A DNA stretch of 64,000 nt from CAWCDJ01 sp963796485 (GTDB taxonomy: Bacteria > Acidobacteriota > Terriglobia > Bryobacterales > Bryobacteraceae). Location of the stretch: the NCBI GenBank assembly GCA_963796485.1, contig CAWCLV010000001.1:496001-560000 (forward strand), in the 5' to 3' direction. The position numbers were made by a program, and so were the translations under genes. Under the pieces are notes generated by a model, which saw only the letters and a program-made list of their open reading frames with translations, was not told the origin of the DNA and ran no database searches. Each line of letters begins with the position of its first letter. Position 1 is the stretch's first letter. Below are positions 1 to 9,000 of this stretch, piece after piece.

Positions 1-614
1 TCCTTGGTCTCCCGCTCTTCTTCCTCGAGAACCGCCCGGCGGTCCACCACTACGTCCTCGTCGGCCACGTCCAGCTTGATGATCCGGCAGCGGATTTCCT
101 GCCCCACCAGCTTTTCCATCTCGGCCGCGTCTTTGGCGCCGCTGCGCGAAGCCGGCATGAAGGCGCGCACGCCCACGTCCACGCTCAACCCGCCCTTTAC
201 GACCGCCGAAATCACGCCGGCAATCGCCGCCTTATCGGCGAACGCCTTTTCCAGCGCGGACCAGTCCCTCGGCCGCTCCACCTTGATCCGCGAGAGCTGG
301 TAGTAGCCCTCCGGATCGCGACCCTTGATCGAAACCTGGAGCTTATCGCCCGGTTTCACCGTCTCGCCGGCAGCCTGGAAATCGGCGGCGGGGATAATGC
401 CCTCCGTCTTGAAGCCGATATCGAGAAAAACAGACTCGCCGGACACCGCGATGACGGTGCCCTCCAAGCCCTTTCCGCCCTCTCCGGGACGGTGGGAATG
501 AGACCGTTCGTATTGGGACAGAATGTCCCCGAAAGACTCGTGGTTAGCGTCTTTGGTGGGTTCGGATTCCGGAGCGGTGGCCCGATCCTGATCCAGCATG
601 CTTGGGTTGGCCAT
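1..614 (-). CDS. rpsA: 30S ribosomal protein S1, N-terminal part (cut by window edge)
   Basis: Only the first ~204 codons are present; the gene runs off the left edge. After an acidic, low-complexity N-terminus (~35 residues) there is one S1 RNA-binding fold (about residues 38-105, with GTVIAVSGESVFLDIG and a KTEGIIP strand) and the start of a second (from about 118, AGVISAVVKGGLSVDVG, then FMPASR), ending in DRRAVLEEEE. Repeated S1 folds with a DRRAVLEEE linker are typical of bacterial ribosomal protein S1, which binds mRNA on the 30S subunit. ATG at 614 is taken as start; an in-frame ATG at 599 is possible, and neither has a strong Shine-Dalgarno. It is divergent from the histidine kinase, with only 47 bases between the starts. 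Confidence 0.9.
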   Translation of the reverse strand, partial: MANPSMLDQDRATAPESEPTKDANHESFGDILSQYERSHSHRPGEGGKGLEGTVIAVSGESVFLDIGFKTEGIIPAADFQAAGETVKPGDKLQVSIKGRDPEGYYQLSRIKVERPRDWSALEKAFADKAAIAGVISAVVKGGLSVDVGVRAFMPASRSGAKDAAEMEKLVGQEIRCRIIKLDVADEDVVVDRRAVLEEEERETK

Positions 615-661
615 GAGAGGTACTACTTCATTGTGGCATAATCCCGACTGGGATATCATCC

Positions 662-1915
662 GTGCCCCTGAGTTCTGCTTTCCGCTGGTTCCGGCTCGTC
701 CGGGCCCAGGATTTCGTTTGGATTCTGCTGTTCGCGGCTCTCGGATACACCACTCGCAACCGCGATATTTACGCCTGGGCGCCGCTGGCCGCCCTGGGAG
801 TGGTGCAGTTGATCGAGCCTCGGATTTCCGCCCTGCAGACGCGTTCCGGCCGGATCTTCTGGACCGGCCTGAAACTGCTCCTGGGCTTCCTGCTGATCGG
901 TTATACGGACGGGATCCGCAGCCGGTATTGGATCGTCATGCTCCTCCCGGTGGTTTCCGCAGGGACGACCTTCGGGATTCTGGGGACCCTTGCCGTCTCC
1001 TTCCTGGCGGCGGGCACCTACCTGGTCTTTCTGCTCTATATCGACTGGACTCAATACGTTCTGGAGTTCTCCGAGGCCACGGAACTCGTCCTGCGGGTGG
1101 TGTTCTTCGCCATGGTCGGCACGCTTGCCAACACCCTGGCCGAAGACTTGCGGGAGCAGTCGAGCAACTATCGCAGGACGGCGGAAAAACTGGCGGAGGC
1201 CAACCTGCAGATCCGCGACGCGGAAGAAGCGGTCCGCCGGTCCGACCGTCTGGCGGCTCTGGGGCAACTCTCCGCGGGCCTGGCGCATGAGTTGCGCAAC
1301 CCGCTTGGAACCATCAAAGCCTCGTCCGAAATGCTGACCTCGCAGATCAGTGCCGAAAACGAAGTCACGCGGGAACTGGCCGGGTTCATCGGCAGCGAAG
1401 TGGACCGTGCCAATTCGCTCATCACGCGCTTCCTGCAGTTCGCCCGCCCGCTTCAGGTGCGCCTGGAACAGGCGGATCTGACCCATGTTCTCGACAACGC
1501 GATTGCTATGGCCGCCCGTGAAACCCAGGGGATTACGGTTTACAAGAACTACTCGCCGGAGATCCCGCCTTTCGCGCTCGATGCCGAGCTGATGGAGCGG
1601 GTATTCTACAACCTGGTGTTGAACGCGGCCCAGGCCAGCCCGCCCGGCGGCACCGTGACGGTGAAGACCCGCGCGGCCCAGGGGACGGCGGAGATTGCCG
1701 TCATCGACCGCGGCGCCGGGATCCAGCCGAAAGACCGGGATTCCATTTTTAACCCCTTCTTCACCACCAAAACCAGCGGCGTGGGGCTGGGGCTCGCTAT
1801 CGTCGCCAAGATCGTGGATGAGCACGGCGGTAAAATAACGGTCGAGAGCGAACCGGCCAAGGGCAGCGTTTTTCGCGTGCTGCTTCCGATGGCGCGCTCC
1901 GAACTCACCGCATGA
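662..1915 (+). CDS. Membrane sensor histidine kinase, NtrB-like
   Basis: A 417-residue kinase beginning with GTG. The first ~155 residues are hydrophobic (about five membrane segments between 17 and 155), followed by a short coiled linker, a HisKA domain with the phospho-acceptor in LAHELRNPLG (His209), and a HATPase_c domain with N box YNLVLNA (about 316-322), G1 box DRGAG (349-353) and GVGLGLAI. It should autophosphorylate on His209 and pass phosphate to the sigma-54 regulator whose ATG overlaps its stop codon by 4 bases (ATGA), so the two are translationally coupled. There is no periplasmic domain of any size, so the signal is probably sensed in or near the membrane. The signal itself cannot be told from the sequence. 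Confidence 0.88.
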   Translation: MPLSSAFRWFRLVRAQDFVWILLFAALGYTTRNRDIYAWAPLAALGVVQLIEPRISALQTRSGRIFWTGLKLLLGFLLIGYTDGIRSRYWIVMLLPVVSAGTTFGILGTLAVSFLAAGTYLVFLLYIDWTQYVLEFSEATELVLRVVFFAMVGTLANTLAEDLREQSSNYRRTAEKLAEANLQIRDAEEAVRRSDRLAALGQLSAGLAHELRNPLGTIKASSEMLTSQISAENEVTRELAGFIGSEVDRANSLITRFLQFARPLQVRLEQADLTHVLDNAIAMAARETQGITVYKNYSPEIPPFALDAELMERVFYNLVLNAAQASPPGGTVTVKTRAAQGTAEIAVIDRGAGIQPKDRDSIFNPFFTTKTSGVGLGLAIVAKIVDEHGGKITVESEPAKGSVFRVLLPMARSELTA

Positions 1916-3261
1916 AAAAACGTATTTTGGTCGTCGAAGACGAAGAGAAGCTCCGGCGCGTCCTCGAATTGCAGTTGATCTCCTCCGGTTTCGATGTCGA
2001 TAAGACCGCGTGTGCCGAAGATGGGCTGAAACTGGTGGACCGGGCCGACCTCGTCCTGACCGATCTGCGCCTGCCGGGCATGGACGGCCTGCAGTTGCTC
2101 GCCTTGATCCGTCGCCAGAATTCGCAGACGCCGGTGATCATGATGACGGCGTTCGGCAGCGTGGAAAACGCCGTCGAGGCCATGAAATCCGGCGCCAACG
2201 ACTTCCTGCTGAAGCCGTTTTCCCTCGACCACCTGATGCAGGTGGTGAACAAGGCGCTCGAAGTCCGCGCCCTGCGCGACGAGAACCGGCTGTTGAAGGA
2301 GCAACTGGGGCGCCGCTACGAGTTCGACAATATCATCGGGCGCAGCGAGCCCATGCAGGAGATCTTCGCCGCCATCGAGCGCGTAGCGCCCTCCCGCGCC
2401 ACCGTTCTGCTGGCCGGGGAGAGCGGCGTAGGCAAGGACCTCATCGCGCGCGCTATCCACTTCCACTCGCCGCGGCGCGACCGTCCGCTGGTGAAGATCA
2501 ACTGCAGTTCCCTCCCGGAAAACCTGATGGAGAGCGAGCTCTTCGGCTACGAAAAAGGCGCCTTCACGGGTGCCCAGACGAGCAAGCCGGGCAAGTTCGA
2601 GCAGGCCGACACGGGAACCGTCTTCCTCGACGAGATTGGCGACGTTCCGGCCGCGGTGCAGGTGAAGCTGCTGCGCATTTTACAGGAGCGCGAGTTCGAG
2701 CGGCTCGGCAGCAATGTGACGCGCCACATCGACGTGCGGGTGATTGCGGCGACGAACCAGGACCTCCGCGCCGCGCTCGAGCAGGGCACTTTTCGCGAGG
2801 ATCTCTACTACCGCCTCAACGTGGTTCCGCTGAACATCCCCTCGTTGCGCGAACGCAAGCAGGACATCCCGTTCCTGGCGAATCATTTCGTCCGTAAGCT
2901 GGCGCCGGATACCGGCTGCCGTGCGGAATCGATCACGGATGCCGCCATGGAGAAGTTAATGGCTTATCACTGGCCGGGCAACGTGCGGGAACTGGAGAAC
3001 GTGATCGAGCGCAGCCTGGTGATGTGCAGCGGCACGCAGTTGGACGCTTCCGACATCCGCCTGGAAAACGCCCCGCGCCCGCGCGCCCAGAACGACACGC
3101 CATTCGTGCCGGAGGGCATGAGCCTCGACCAGTTGGAGCAGGAGATTATCCGCGAAGCCCTCCGCCGCGCGGCCGGGAACAAAAGCCAGGCCGCGCGGTT
3201 GTTGGGGTTGACGAGAAACGCCCTGCGGTACCGGCTGACGCAGATGGGGATGGAAGCGTAA
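1912..3261 (+). CDS. Sigma-54-dependent response regulator, NtrC family
   Basis: 449 residues in the classic three-part layout: receiver domain with phospho-acceptor Asp51 (LVLTDLRLPGMDG) and Lys101; AAA+ sigma-54 activator domain with Walker A GESGVGKD (about 169-176), the sigma-54-contacting GAFTGA loop (216-221) and Walker B TVFLDEIGD; and a Fis-type helix-turn-helix at the C-terminus (NKSQAARLLGLTRNALRYRL). The family binds upstream enhancer sites and drives open-complex formation by sigma-54 RNA polymerase. It starts inside the stop codon of the kinase gene, so it is the cognate partner. All key residues are intact. Targets are unknown; no clear -24/-12 promoter was seen in this window. 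Confidence 0.93.
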   Translation: MKKRILVVEDEEKLRRVLELQLISSGFDVDKTACAEDGLKLVDRADLVLTDLRLPGMDGLQLLALIRRQNSQTPVIMMTAFGSVENAVEAMKSGANDFLLKPFSLDHLMQVVNKALEVRALRDENRLLKEQLGRRYEFDNIIGRSEPMQEIFAAIERVAPSRATVLLAGESGVGKDLIARAIHFHSPRRDRPLVKINCSSLPENLMESELFGYEKGAFTGAQTSKPGKFEQADTGTVFLDEIGDVPAAVQVKLLRILQEREFERLGSNVTRHIDVRVIAATNQDLRAALEQGTFREDLYYRLNVVPLNIPSLRERKQDIPFLANHFVRKLAPDTGCRAESITDAAMEKLMAYHWPGNVRELENVIERSLVMCSGTQLDASDIRLENAPRPRAQNDTPFVPEGMSLDQLEQEIIREALRRAAGNKSQAARLLGLTRNALRYRLTQMGMEA

Positions 3262-3271
3262 ACCGGCCGAA

Positions 3272-3361
3272 GTGGGGCAGGCCTCCCGGCCTGCCCGGTT
3301 TTGAATTGAGAACATCAAAAAGCGGGCAGGCCGGGAGGCCTGGCCGGGAGGCCTGCCCACC
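3272..3361. repeat. Family A palindromic repeat, double unit
   Basis: Two inverted units separated by an A/T-richer centre (TTTTGAATTGAGAACATCAAA). The left unit is a hairpin with 9-base arms GGGCAGGCC/GGCCTGCCC around TCCC. The right unit has the same arms with an internal duplication of GGCCGGGA. It fills the gap between the convergent ends of the NtrC-type gene and thiC. Near-identical elements occur at 11627-11715, 17710-17778 and 41723-41793. Confidence 0.9.
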
Positions 3362-3380
3362 ATTAGGGAGCGGGCCGTCC

Positions 3381-4766
3381 TTATTCGGTCTCCGCGATCC
3401 GCACTAACGGGGTGCCGTTGGCCGCCGCTTCGGCCTCTTCCGGCGTGAACGCTTCGACCTTCGCCGAAATGTTCATCGAACAGAATTTCGGGCCGCACAT
3501 CGAACAGAAGTGCGCGTCTTTGAACCCGTCCTCCGGCAGCGTTTCATCGTGCATCGCACGGGCGGTCTCGGGGTCGAGCGAGAGGTCGAACTGGCGGTTC
3601 CAGTCGAACGTGTAGCGGGCGCGGGAAAGCTCGTCATCGCGATCGCGCGCGCCCGGACGGTGCCGCGCAATATCGGCGGCGTGGGCGGCGATCTTATATG
3701 CGATGATCCCGGCTTTTACGTCCTCCCGGTTGGGGAGGCCCAGATGCTCCTTCGGCGTGACGTAGCATAGCATCGAAGCACCGTACCAGCCGATCATGGC
3801 GGCCCCGATCGCCGAAGTGATATGGTCGTAGCCCGGCGCAATATCCGTGACCAGCGGGCCCAGCGTGTAGAACGGCGCTTCGTAGCACATCTCGTTTTCC
3901 TTCCGGACCTGCATTTCGATCTGGTCCATGGGAATGTGCCCCGGTCCTTCGATCATCACCTGAACGTCATACTCCCAGGCCTTCTTGGTCAGCTCGCCGA
4001 GGGTCTTCAGTTCCGCGAACTGAGCCTCGTCGCTGGCATCGGCCACGCTGCCCGGACGGAGCCCGTCACCCAGCGAGAAGCTGACGTCGTGCTTCCGGAG
4101 GATCTTGCAGATATCCTCGAAGCACTCGTACAGCATGTTCTGCTTGTGATTCTTGACCATCCACTCGGCCAGGATGGAGCCGCCGCGGCTGACGATCCCG
4201 GTGACCCGCCGGGTAGTGAGCGGGATGTATTGGACCAATACACCGGCATGGATCGTCATGTAGTCCACGCCCTGTTCGGCCTGCTCCTCGATCACTTCCA
4301 GCATCACCTGACTGCTGAGGTCTTCCACGCGGCGCACTCGCGAGAGCGCTTCGTAAATCGGCACGGTTCCGATCGGCACCGGCGAAGCTCCGAGGATTGC
4401 CTTCCGGATCGCGGGAATGTCGCCTCCGGTCGAGAGATCCATTACCGTGTCGGCGCCGAACTTCACCGAATAGCGGAGTTTTTCGAGTTCCTCCTCGATA
4501 TTCGACGTGACCGCCGAGTTACCGATGTTCGAGTTGATCTTGCACTTCGAGGCCACCCCGATGGCCATTGGTTCGAGGTTGGCATGGTGCACGTTGGCCG
4601 GAATGATCATTCTGCCGCGGGCCACCTCGGAGCGAACCAGCTCCGGAGAAAGGCGCTCGCGGTTGGCGACGTAATGCATCTCCCCCGTGACGACGCCCTT
4701 TCGGGCGTAATGCATTTGCGTGCGAATTGGATCGTCGTTTCGTTTCGCTACCCACTCTGTGCGCAT
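3381..4766 (-). CDS. thiC: Phosphomethylpyrimidine synthase ThiC
   Basis: 461 residues. ThiC is the radical SAM enzyme that turns aminoimidazole ribotide into hydroxymethylpyrimidine phosphate, the pyrimidine half of thiamine. Visible signatures are the N-terminal MHYARKG block, the NSNIGNSA segment, the MDLSTGGDI motif, EGPGHIPMDQIE, and the C-terminal iron-sulfur motif CSMCGPKFC (Cys-X2-Cys-X4-Cys). ATG at 4766 was chosen because it has GGGAG six bases upstream and gives the usual N-terminus; the open frame extends further upstream to 5096 but that part reads as leader. The leader holds a small Lys-rich ORF and a stem-loop domain but no recognisable TPP riboswitch core. No other thiamine genes are nearby. 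Confidence 0.95.
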   Translation of the reverse strand: MRTEWVAKRNDDPIRTQMHYARKGVVTGEMHYVANRERLSPELVRSEVARGRMIIPANVHHANLEPMAIGVASKCKINSNIGNSAVTSNIEEELEKLRYSVKFGADTVMDLSTGGDIPAIRKAILGASPVPIGTVPIYEALSRVRRVEDLSSQVMLEVIEEQAEQGVDYMTIHAGVLVQYIPLTTRRVTGIVSRGGSILAEWMVKNHKQNMLYECFEDICKILRKHDVSFSLGDGLRPGSVADASDEAQFAELKTLGELTKKAWEYDVQVMIEGPGHIPMDQIEMQVRKENEMCYEAPFYTLGPLVTDIAPGYDHITSAIGAAMIGWYGASMLCYVTPKEHLGLPNREDVKAGIIAYKIAAHAADIARHRPGARDRDDELSRARYTFDWNRQFDLSLDPETARAMHDETLPEDGFKDAHFCSMCGPKFCSMNISAKVEAFTPEEAEAAANGTPLVRIAETE

Positions 4767-4786
4767 GATTGCTCCCTGAAAATGGC

Positions 4787-4856
4787 AGCGGACGGATGAC
4801 CGGGCCTGAAGTGGCGCCCCGGCAACCCGCCCGCGCCGGACTGTTTCCCGTCCGCT
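4787..4856 (-). promoter_or_regulatory. Structured leader element upstream of thiC, type unknown
   Basis: A 70-base domain closed by a perfect 9-bp stem (bases 4787-4795, AGCGGACGG, with 4848-4856, CCGTCCGCT). Inside, GC-rich segments can form at least one more helix (GGCGC with GCGCC). It lies between the Lys-rich ORF, whose stop codon overlaps the stem, and the thiC Shine-Dalgarno ~10 bases downstream. The TPP aptamer core (CUGAGA, and the CUGAUCUGGAUAAUGCCAGCG-like block) is not visible, and there is no U-tract for an intrinsic terminator. It may control translation initiation of thiC. Sequence only; no fold was computed. Confidence 0.5.
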
Positions 4857-4911
4857 ACTTCTTCTTCTTCGGCTTCTTGGTTTCCTTTTTTGGGCTTCTG
4901 TCCTTAGCCAC
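4855..4911 (-). CDS. Tiny Lys-rich ORF (18 aa) in the thiC leader
   Basis: A GTG-started frame encoding 18 residues, nine of them Lys (it begins MAKDRSPKKE and ends PKKKK). It is preceded by a strong Shine-Dalgarno, GGGAGGA, five bases before the GTG, better than that of many larger genes here. The stop codon overlaps the closing stem of the structured element before thiC. It could be a leader peptide whose translation affects folding of that stem, or an independent small basic protein; short Lys-rich proteins beginning MAK are familiar from acidobacterial genomes. It is too short for homology to decide. Support rests on the ribosome binding site and position. Confidence 0.5.
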   Translation of the reverse strand: MAKDRSPKKETKKPKKKK

Positions 4912-4944
4912 GGAAATCCTCCCTTATCACTGAGATTATAACTG

Positions 4945-6081
4945 CTAGACTGCGGTACGACCGCCCAATTTATATCGATAGCCGCGCCATTCAATCGTAT
5001 TTCCAAAGGCGGAGGAAAGCAGTGCGGCCAGCCACATCCACGTCGCCAGCGGCACCCAAAGGGCGTGCACCCACTGGTGCCTGCGGAACCAGGCATCGCA
5101 GCCCGGCATGGCGGCCCGCGCGAGGATGGAGCGGTTCATCCCCTTCAGCATTCCCGGCGAAAGCTGCGCGATCAGCGCCCACTCCGCCAGCCGGTTTCCG
5201 CGGATCGACGCAATCACCGATGCCGCCATGCCGCCGCAATAGAAAACGTGCGCCACCAGCGCGGGCCACCACAGGCGCGGCCGGTAAACGCGGGTGATCG
5301 TCATCTGCCGCCGTGCCCAGCGCAGAAATTCGGCCGCGCCGGTCCTGCCGAAACACGGTGTCGAGGCGCCGGGCGCCCACGCGATCGACAACTTCGCCTT
5401 GTGTACGGCATCGGCCAGGGCATAGTCGTCGCTCACCGTGTTCTTCCAGTATTCCGGCACTCGAATCTCGAAGAAGGTCTCCTTGCGGATCGCCATCGCG
5501 CCGCCCCAGGCAAAGGGGTTGTCGCCCGGCCGGAATGTGCCCGCGGCCACGGCGTCCCACACGCTGCGCAGGAGCGACCAGAACGCAGGCGGCACCGGGG
5601 CGAACCAGCGGAACCCCGTGGATGCGCCCACGCCCTTCTCGTCGAGCGGTGCGACCAGCGCCCGCAGCCAGCCCCGTTCCGGACGGCCGTCCGAATCGGC
5701 GAACGCAAAAACCGCGCTGCGCTTCCGGCTGGCTCGAACCGCGGCCTGGAGGTTCTGCACCTTTTCGCCGGTATTCGTGTCGGCCCCGTGCGCCAGAACC
5801 ACTTTGGCGCGCGACGGCAGCACTCCACCCGGAATGTCCGCGGCCGTGCGCGCCACCACGATCAGCTCGTAATCCGGATAATCGAGCGTAGCCAGCGCCG
5901 CCAGATTCTCGCGCAAGCCTTCTTCCAGCCCTTTGACCGGAACGATCACGGTCGCCGCCGGCAGAATCGCCGGGCTCTCCGACAACCGCCGCTCCACGTA
6001 GGCGGCGCGTTTCCGCTCTCCGAAGAGAGACAGGAAAGCCAGAGCCAGTGCGGGGCCGACGAAAAACCAGTACCAGAGCAC
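4945..6081 (-). CDS. Membrane glycosyltransferase, family 2/21-like
   Basis: 378 residues. One N-terminal membrane segment (about 3-20, WYWFFVGPALALAFLSLF) is followed by a GT-A catalytic domain (ATVIVPVKGLEEG, a DxD-type metal site in FADSDGRP, then DDYALADA) and an RW motif in FLRWARRQMTITRVYRP, with further hydrophobic segments to the C-terminus. This arrangement resembles ceramide glucosyltransferase and the hopanoid-linked HpnI enzymes, which transfer a sugar from a nucleotide donor to a lipid at the cytoplasmic face of the membrane. Donor and acceptor cannot be told from sequence. It starts 15 bases after the acyl-CoA carboxylase gene, so the two are probably co-transcribed, which would fit a lipid-related role. 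Confidence 0.75.
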   Translation of the reverse strand: MLWYWFFVGPALALAFLSLFGERKRAAYVERRLSESPAILPAATVIVPVKGLEEGLRENLAALATLDYPDYELIVVARTAADIPGGVLPSRAKVVLAHGADTNTGEKVQNLQAAVRASRKRSAVFAFADSDGRPERGWLRALVAPLDEKGVGASTGFRWFAPVPPAFWSLLRSVWDAVAAGTFRPGDNPFAWGGAMAIRKETFFEIRVPEYWKNTVSDDYALADAVHKAKLSIAWAPGASTPCFGRTGAAEFLRWARRQMTITRVYRPRLWWPALVAHVFYCGGMAASVIASIRGNRLAEWALIAQLSPGMLKGMNRSILARAAMPGCDAWFRRHQWVHALWVPLATWMWLAALLSSAFGNTIEWRGYRYKLGGRTAV

Positions 6082-6096
6082 GCCGTTCGTAGGATA

Positions 6097-9000
6097 TCAG
6101 GCGCCCGACGCTTCCGACTTGGCGCGGTTAGATGCCAGGCGGACCACGAACATCAGGTCATCGCGGTTTACCGTCTGTCCGTTTTCCGGCACCACCCGGA
6201 CCACCTGGAAAAGGCTGCCGGCCGGGAACAGCCGGTCCTCTCCGGAGCGGAACGACTCCAGGCTGAGCGGGCGAAAGCTCTTCATGGCTTCGAGGAGGCA
6301 CAGGGTATGTTCGCTGTCCACCACGTCGCCCGCCTGCGCGAATTCCGGCTCGCCCGGCGATGGGCAGCGGTAGAAGATCCCCGCCGAGGGAGCGGGAACG
6401 CGGTACTCGTCGGTCCCCGGAATGCGGAGGCTCTCCAGGTCGATCGCCTGTGCGGTCTCGCCCGCCGCTGCCTCCATCTCGGCGACCAGCGAAGCGCTGT
6501 CAATCCGCCTGGTGAACTCGCGCAGGTAAGTGGTGTCGTACTCGCCGCCCCGGAACTGCGGGTCATCGAGGATATGTTTCAGGACCGGGATGTTGGTCGA
6601 AATCCCGCGAATCTCCACAGTCCCGAGATAATCGCGCAGCAGCCGGATGACCTCGTCGCGCGTGGCGGCGTGGCCGATCAACTGGACGATCATGCTGTCG
6701 TAGTACGGAGTGACCGATTTGCCCTGGTCCACGGCGCGGATGAGGCTGATGCCGGGGCGTTCCGGGAAGCGGAAAACGTTCACGTCGCCGGGGCAGGGAA
6801 GGAACGAAAGTGAGCCGTCCGAACCCCGCACCGCCCGCTCCGCGTTGATCCGCAACTCCATCGAGTACCCGTTGTGCCCGGCCTCCATCTGTTCGATCGA
6901 TGCGCCGGCCGCGATGTCGAATTGGGCGCTGACGATATCCACGCCCGCCACCGCCTCGGTGACCGGGTGCTCCACCTGGAGGCGGGTATTCATTTCCATG
7001 AAGTAGACTTCGCCGCGCGACAGGTCGTAGATGAACTCCACCGTCCCGGCGCCGGTGTAGCCGATGGCATCCGCGATCTGCGCGGCATGGCTGAACACCG
7101 ACTGTTCCAGGGCGACGGGCAGCGCGGTCGATCCGGACTCCTCGATCACCTTCTGGTTGTTCCGTTGCACCGAGCAGTCGCGCAGCCCCAGCACCTTCGT
7201 ATGGCCGTGGCCGTCGCGCAGGATCTGAACCTCTACGTGCCGGAGCGAGCCCACGAAACGCTCCAGGTAGACGTCCCCGTTGCCGAAGGCGCTGCGCGCT
7301 TCCGCCGAGATTCGCAAAAAGGTCTGGACGAAATCGTCGGGCTGTTCGACTACCGCGATGCCTTTCCCCCCACCTCCGTAAACCGCTTTGATGATGACCG
7401 GATATCCGATCTCGGAAGCCAGTTTCGCGGCGGCTTCGGGCTGGGTAACGATGCCGTGGCTGCCCGGCACCACCGGGATCCCCAGACGCATGGCCGTGTG
7501 GATGGCATTCGACTTGTGCCCCATCAGGTCCATGCTCTCGGCGGGCGGCCCAATGAAATTGATCCCGTGGGCGCGGCAGACCCGCGCGAAGGCCGCGCTT
7601 TCGGAAAGGAAGCCGATGCCCGGGTGCAGCGCCTCGGCGCCGTTCCGCTCGGCTACCCGCACGATGCTCATGGCATTCAGGTAGCTCTCGCCCGGGGTAT
7701 TGCCGCCGATGCAGACGAGCCGGTCGATCTCCGGCCGCAGCAGGCCGGCCGCGGGCGATTGCATATCGGCATCCGACTGCACCAGCACAACCTCCAGCCG
7801 GTTCTCCTGCGCCTTGCGGACGATCTTCTCGGCCGCGCAGCCCCGGGCATGTACCAGCACCCGGGTAAATGGCGCGGGCCGAACGGCGTCTCCGATCTCC
7901 GCGGCGGGCTCCTCCTCGGCCGTTTCGAGTTCGAGCCGCAGCACCCGCCGGATCACGTCCTCGACGGCTTCCCGGGGACCGGGGATGGCCGGATCGATGG
8001 CCCGCAGCTCCTCATCCAGGCCTTCCCAGAATGGATGCCGGACCAGGCCGCGCATGGCCCCCTGCTCGCGGCTGAGATAGTTCGAGAGCGTGGCGGCGCA
8101 CGGCAGGTGCTCCGGCACGACGATCTGGCCGGCAAACGGCATATTGGTGCCGGCCCAGTAATAAGTCTGGACGAGCGGGTGGGTGACGAAACTGGCCTGC
8201 GCGCCTCCGGTGCAATCGCCGAACCCGAAACACACCACCGGCAGGCCGGTTTCGCGGATGAAACGCGTGATGCGGTCGTTCAATACGGCCATCGGGAACA
8301 GCGCGCCGGCGCTTTCCTTGGTCTGCATGCCGCCGGAAGAGATGAAGGCCACCACGGGCAGCCGCCGCCTGGCGCATTCCACCAGAAGCCGGCAGAGTTT
8401 TTCGGTGGCGGCCATGTCGAAGGCGCCGGCCTGAAACTCCAGATTGGAAACCACGATGCCCACGGGCCGCGGCGACTCGCCCGCTTTTAACCGGCCGATT
8501 CCGGTGATCGCGCCGCACGGCGGAATTCCCTTCGCCAGGGCCTCCTCGATGGAGGCGCGGAATCCCGGGAAACGCGCGGGGTCGGCGGTCATCAGCCGCG
8601 AGTCGGTTTCCCGGAAATCCACGAAGAACCGCTCCAGGATGGCATTGGCAGTGACCGGGCTCCGCTTTTTGAACCGCTGCAGTTCGTCCTGGATCAGCAG
8701 GTCCTGGTAGGCTTCCGTAAGGCGGTTCCAGAAATCGCGGATTCCGATATTCTGCGGGCGAATCTGGCCGTCGAACGGGCGCCCGGAGGCGCGCCTCTCG
8801 AAGTAGGCCGGAAGCAGGTGCTCGAAATAGAACGTGATGATCGCAAACAGCGGCTCGCTGACCCGCGGATGGACCAGTTTTTTCCACTCCTCCACTTTCT
8901 TGAGCAGCTTCTGCCGGTCGTTGTGTTTCGCAAAGAATCCGATCCAGGCGATGAAGCGGCGCTTCATCGCGCGCTGCCGCTCCTCACTGGCGTCGGGAAA

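Noticed and set aside
4767..4950. TPP riboswitch upstream of thiC
   Set aside because: The conserved CUGAGA and GGAUAAUGCCAGCG-like segments are absent on the thiC strand, although the position is right. The opposite strand contains CCCGGCAACC, reminiscent of SAM aptamers, but the remaining SAM-I core is missing and no gene lies downstream.
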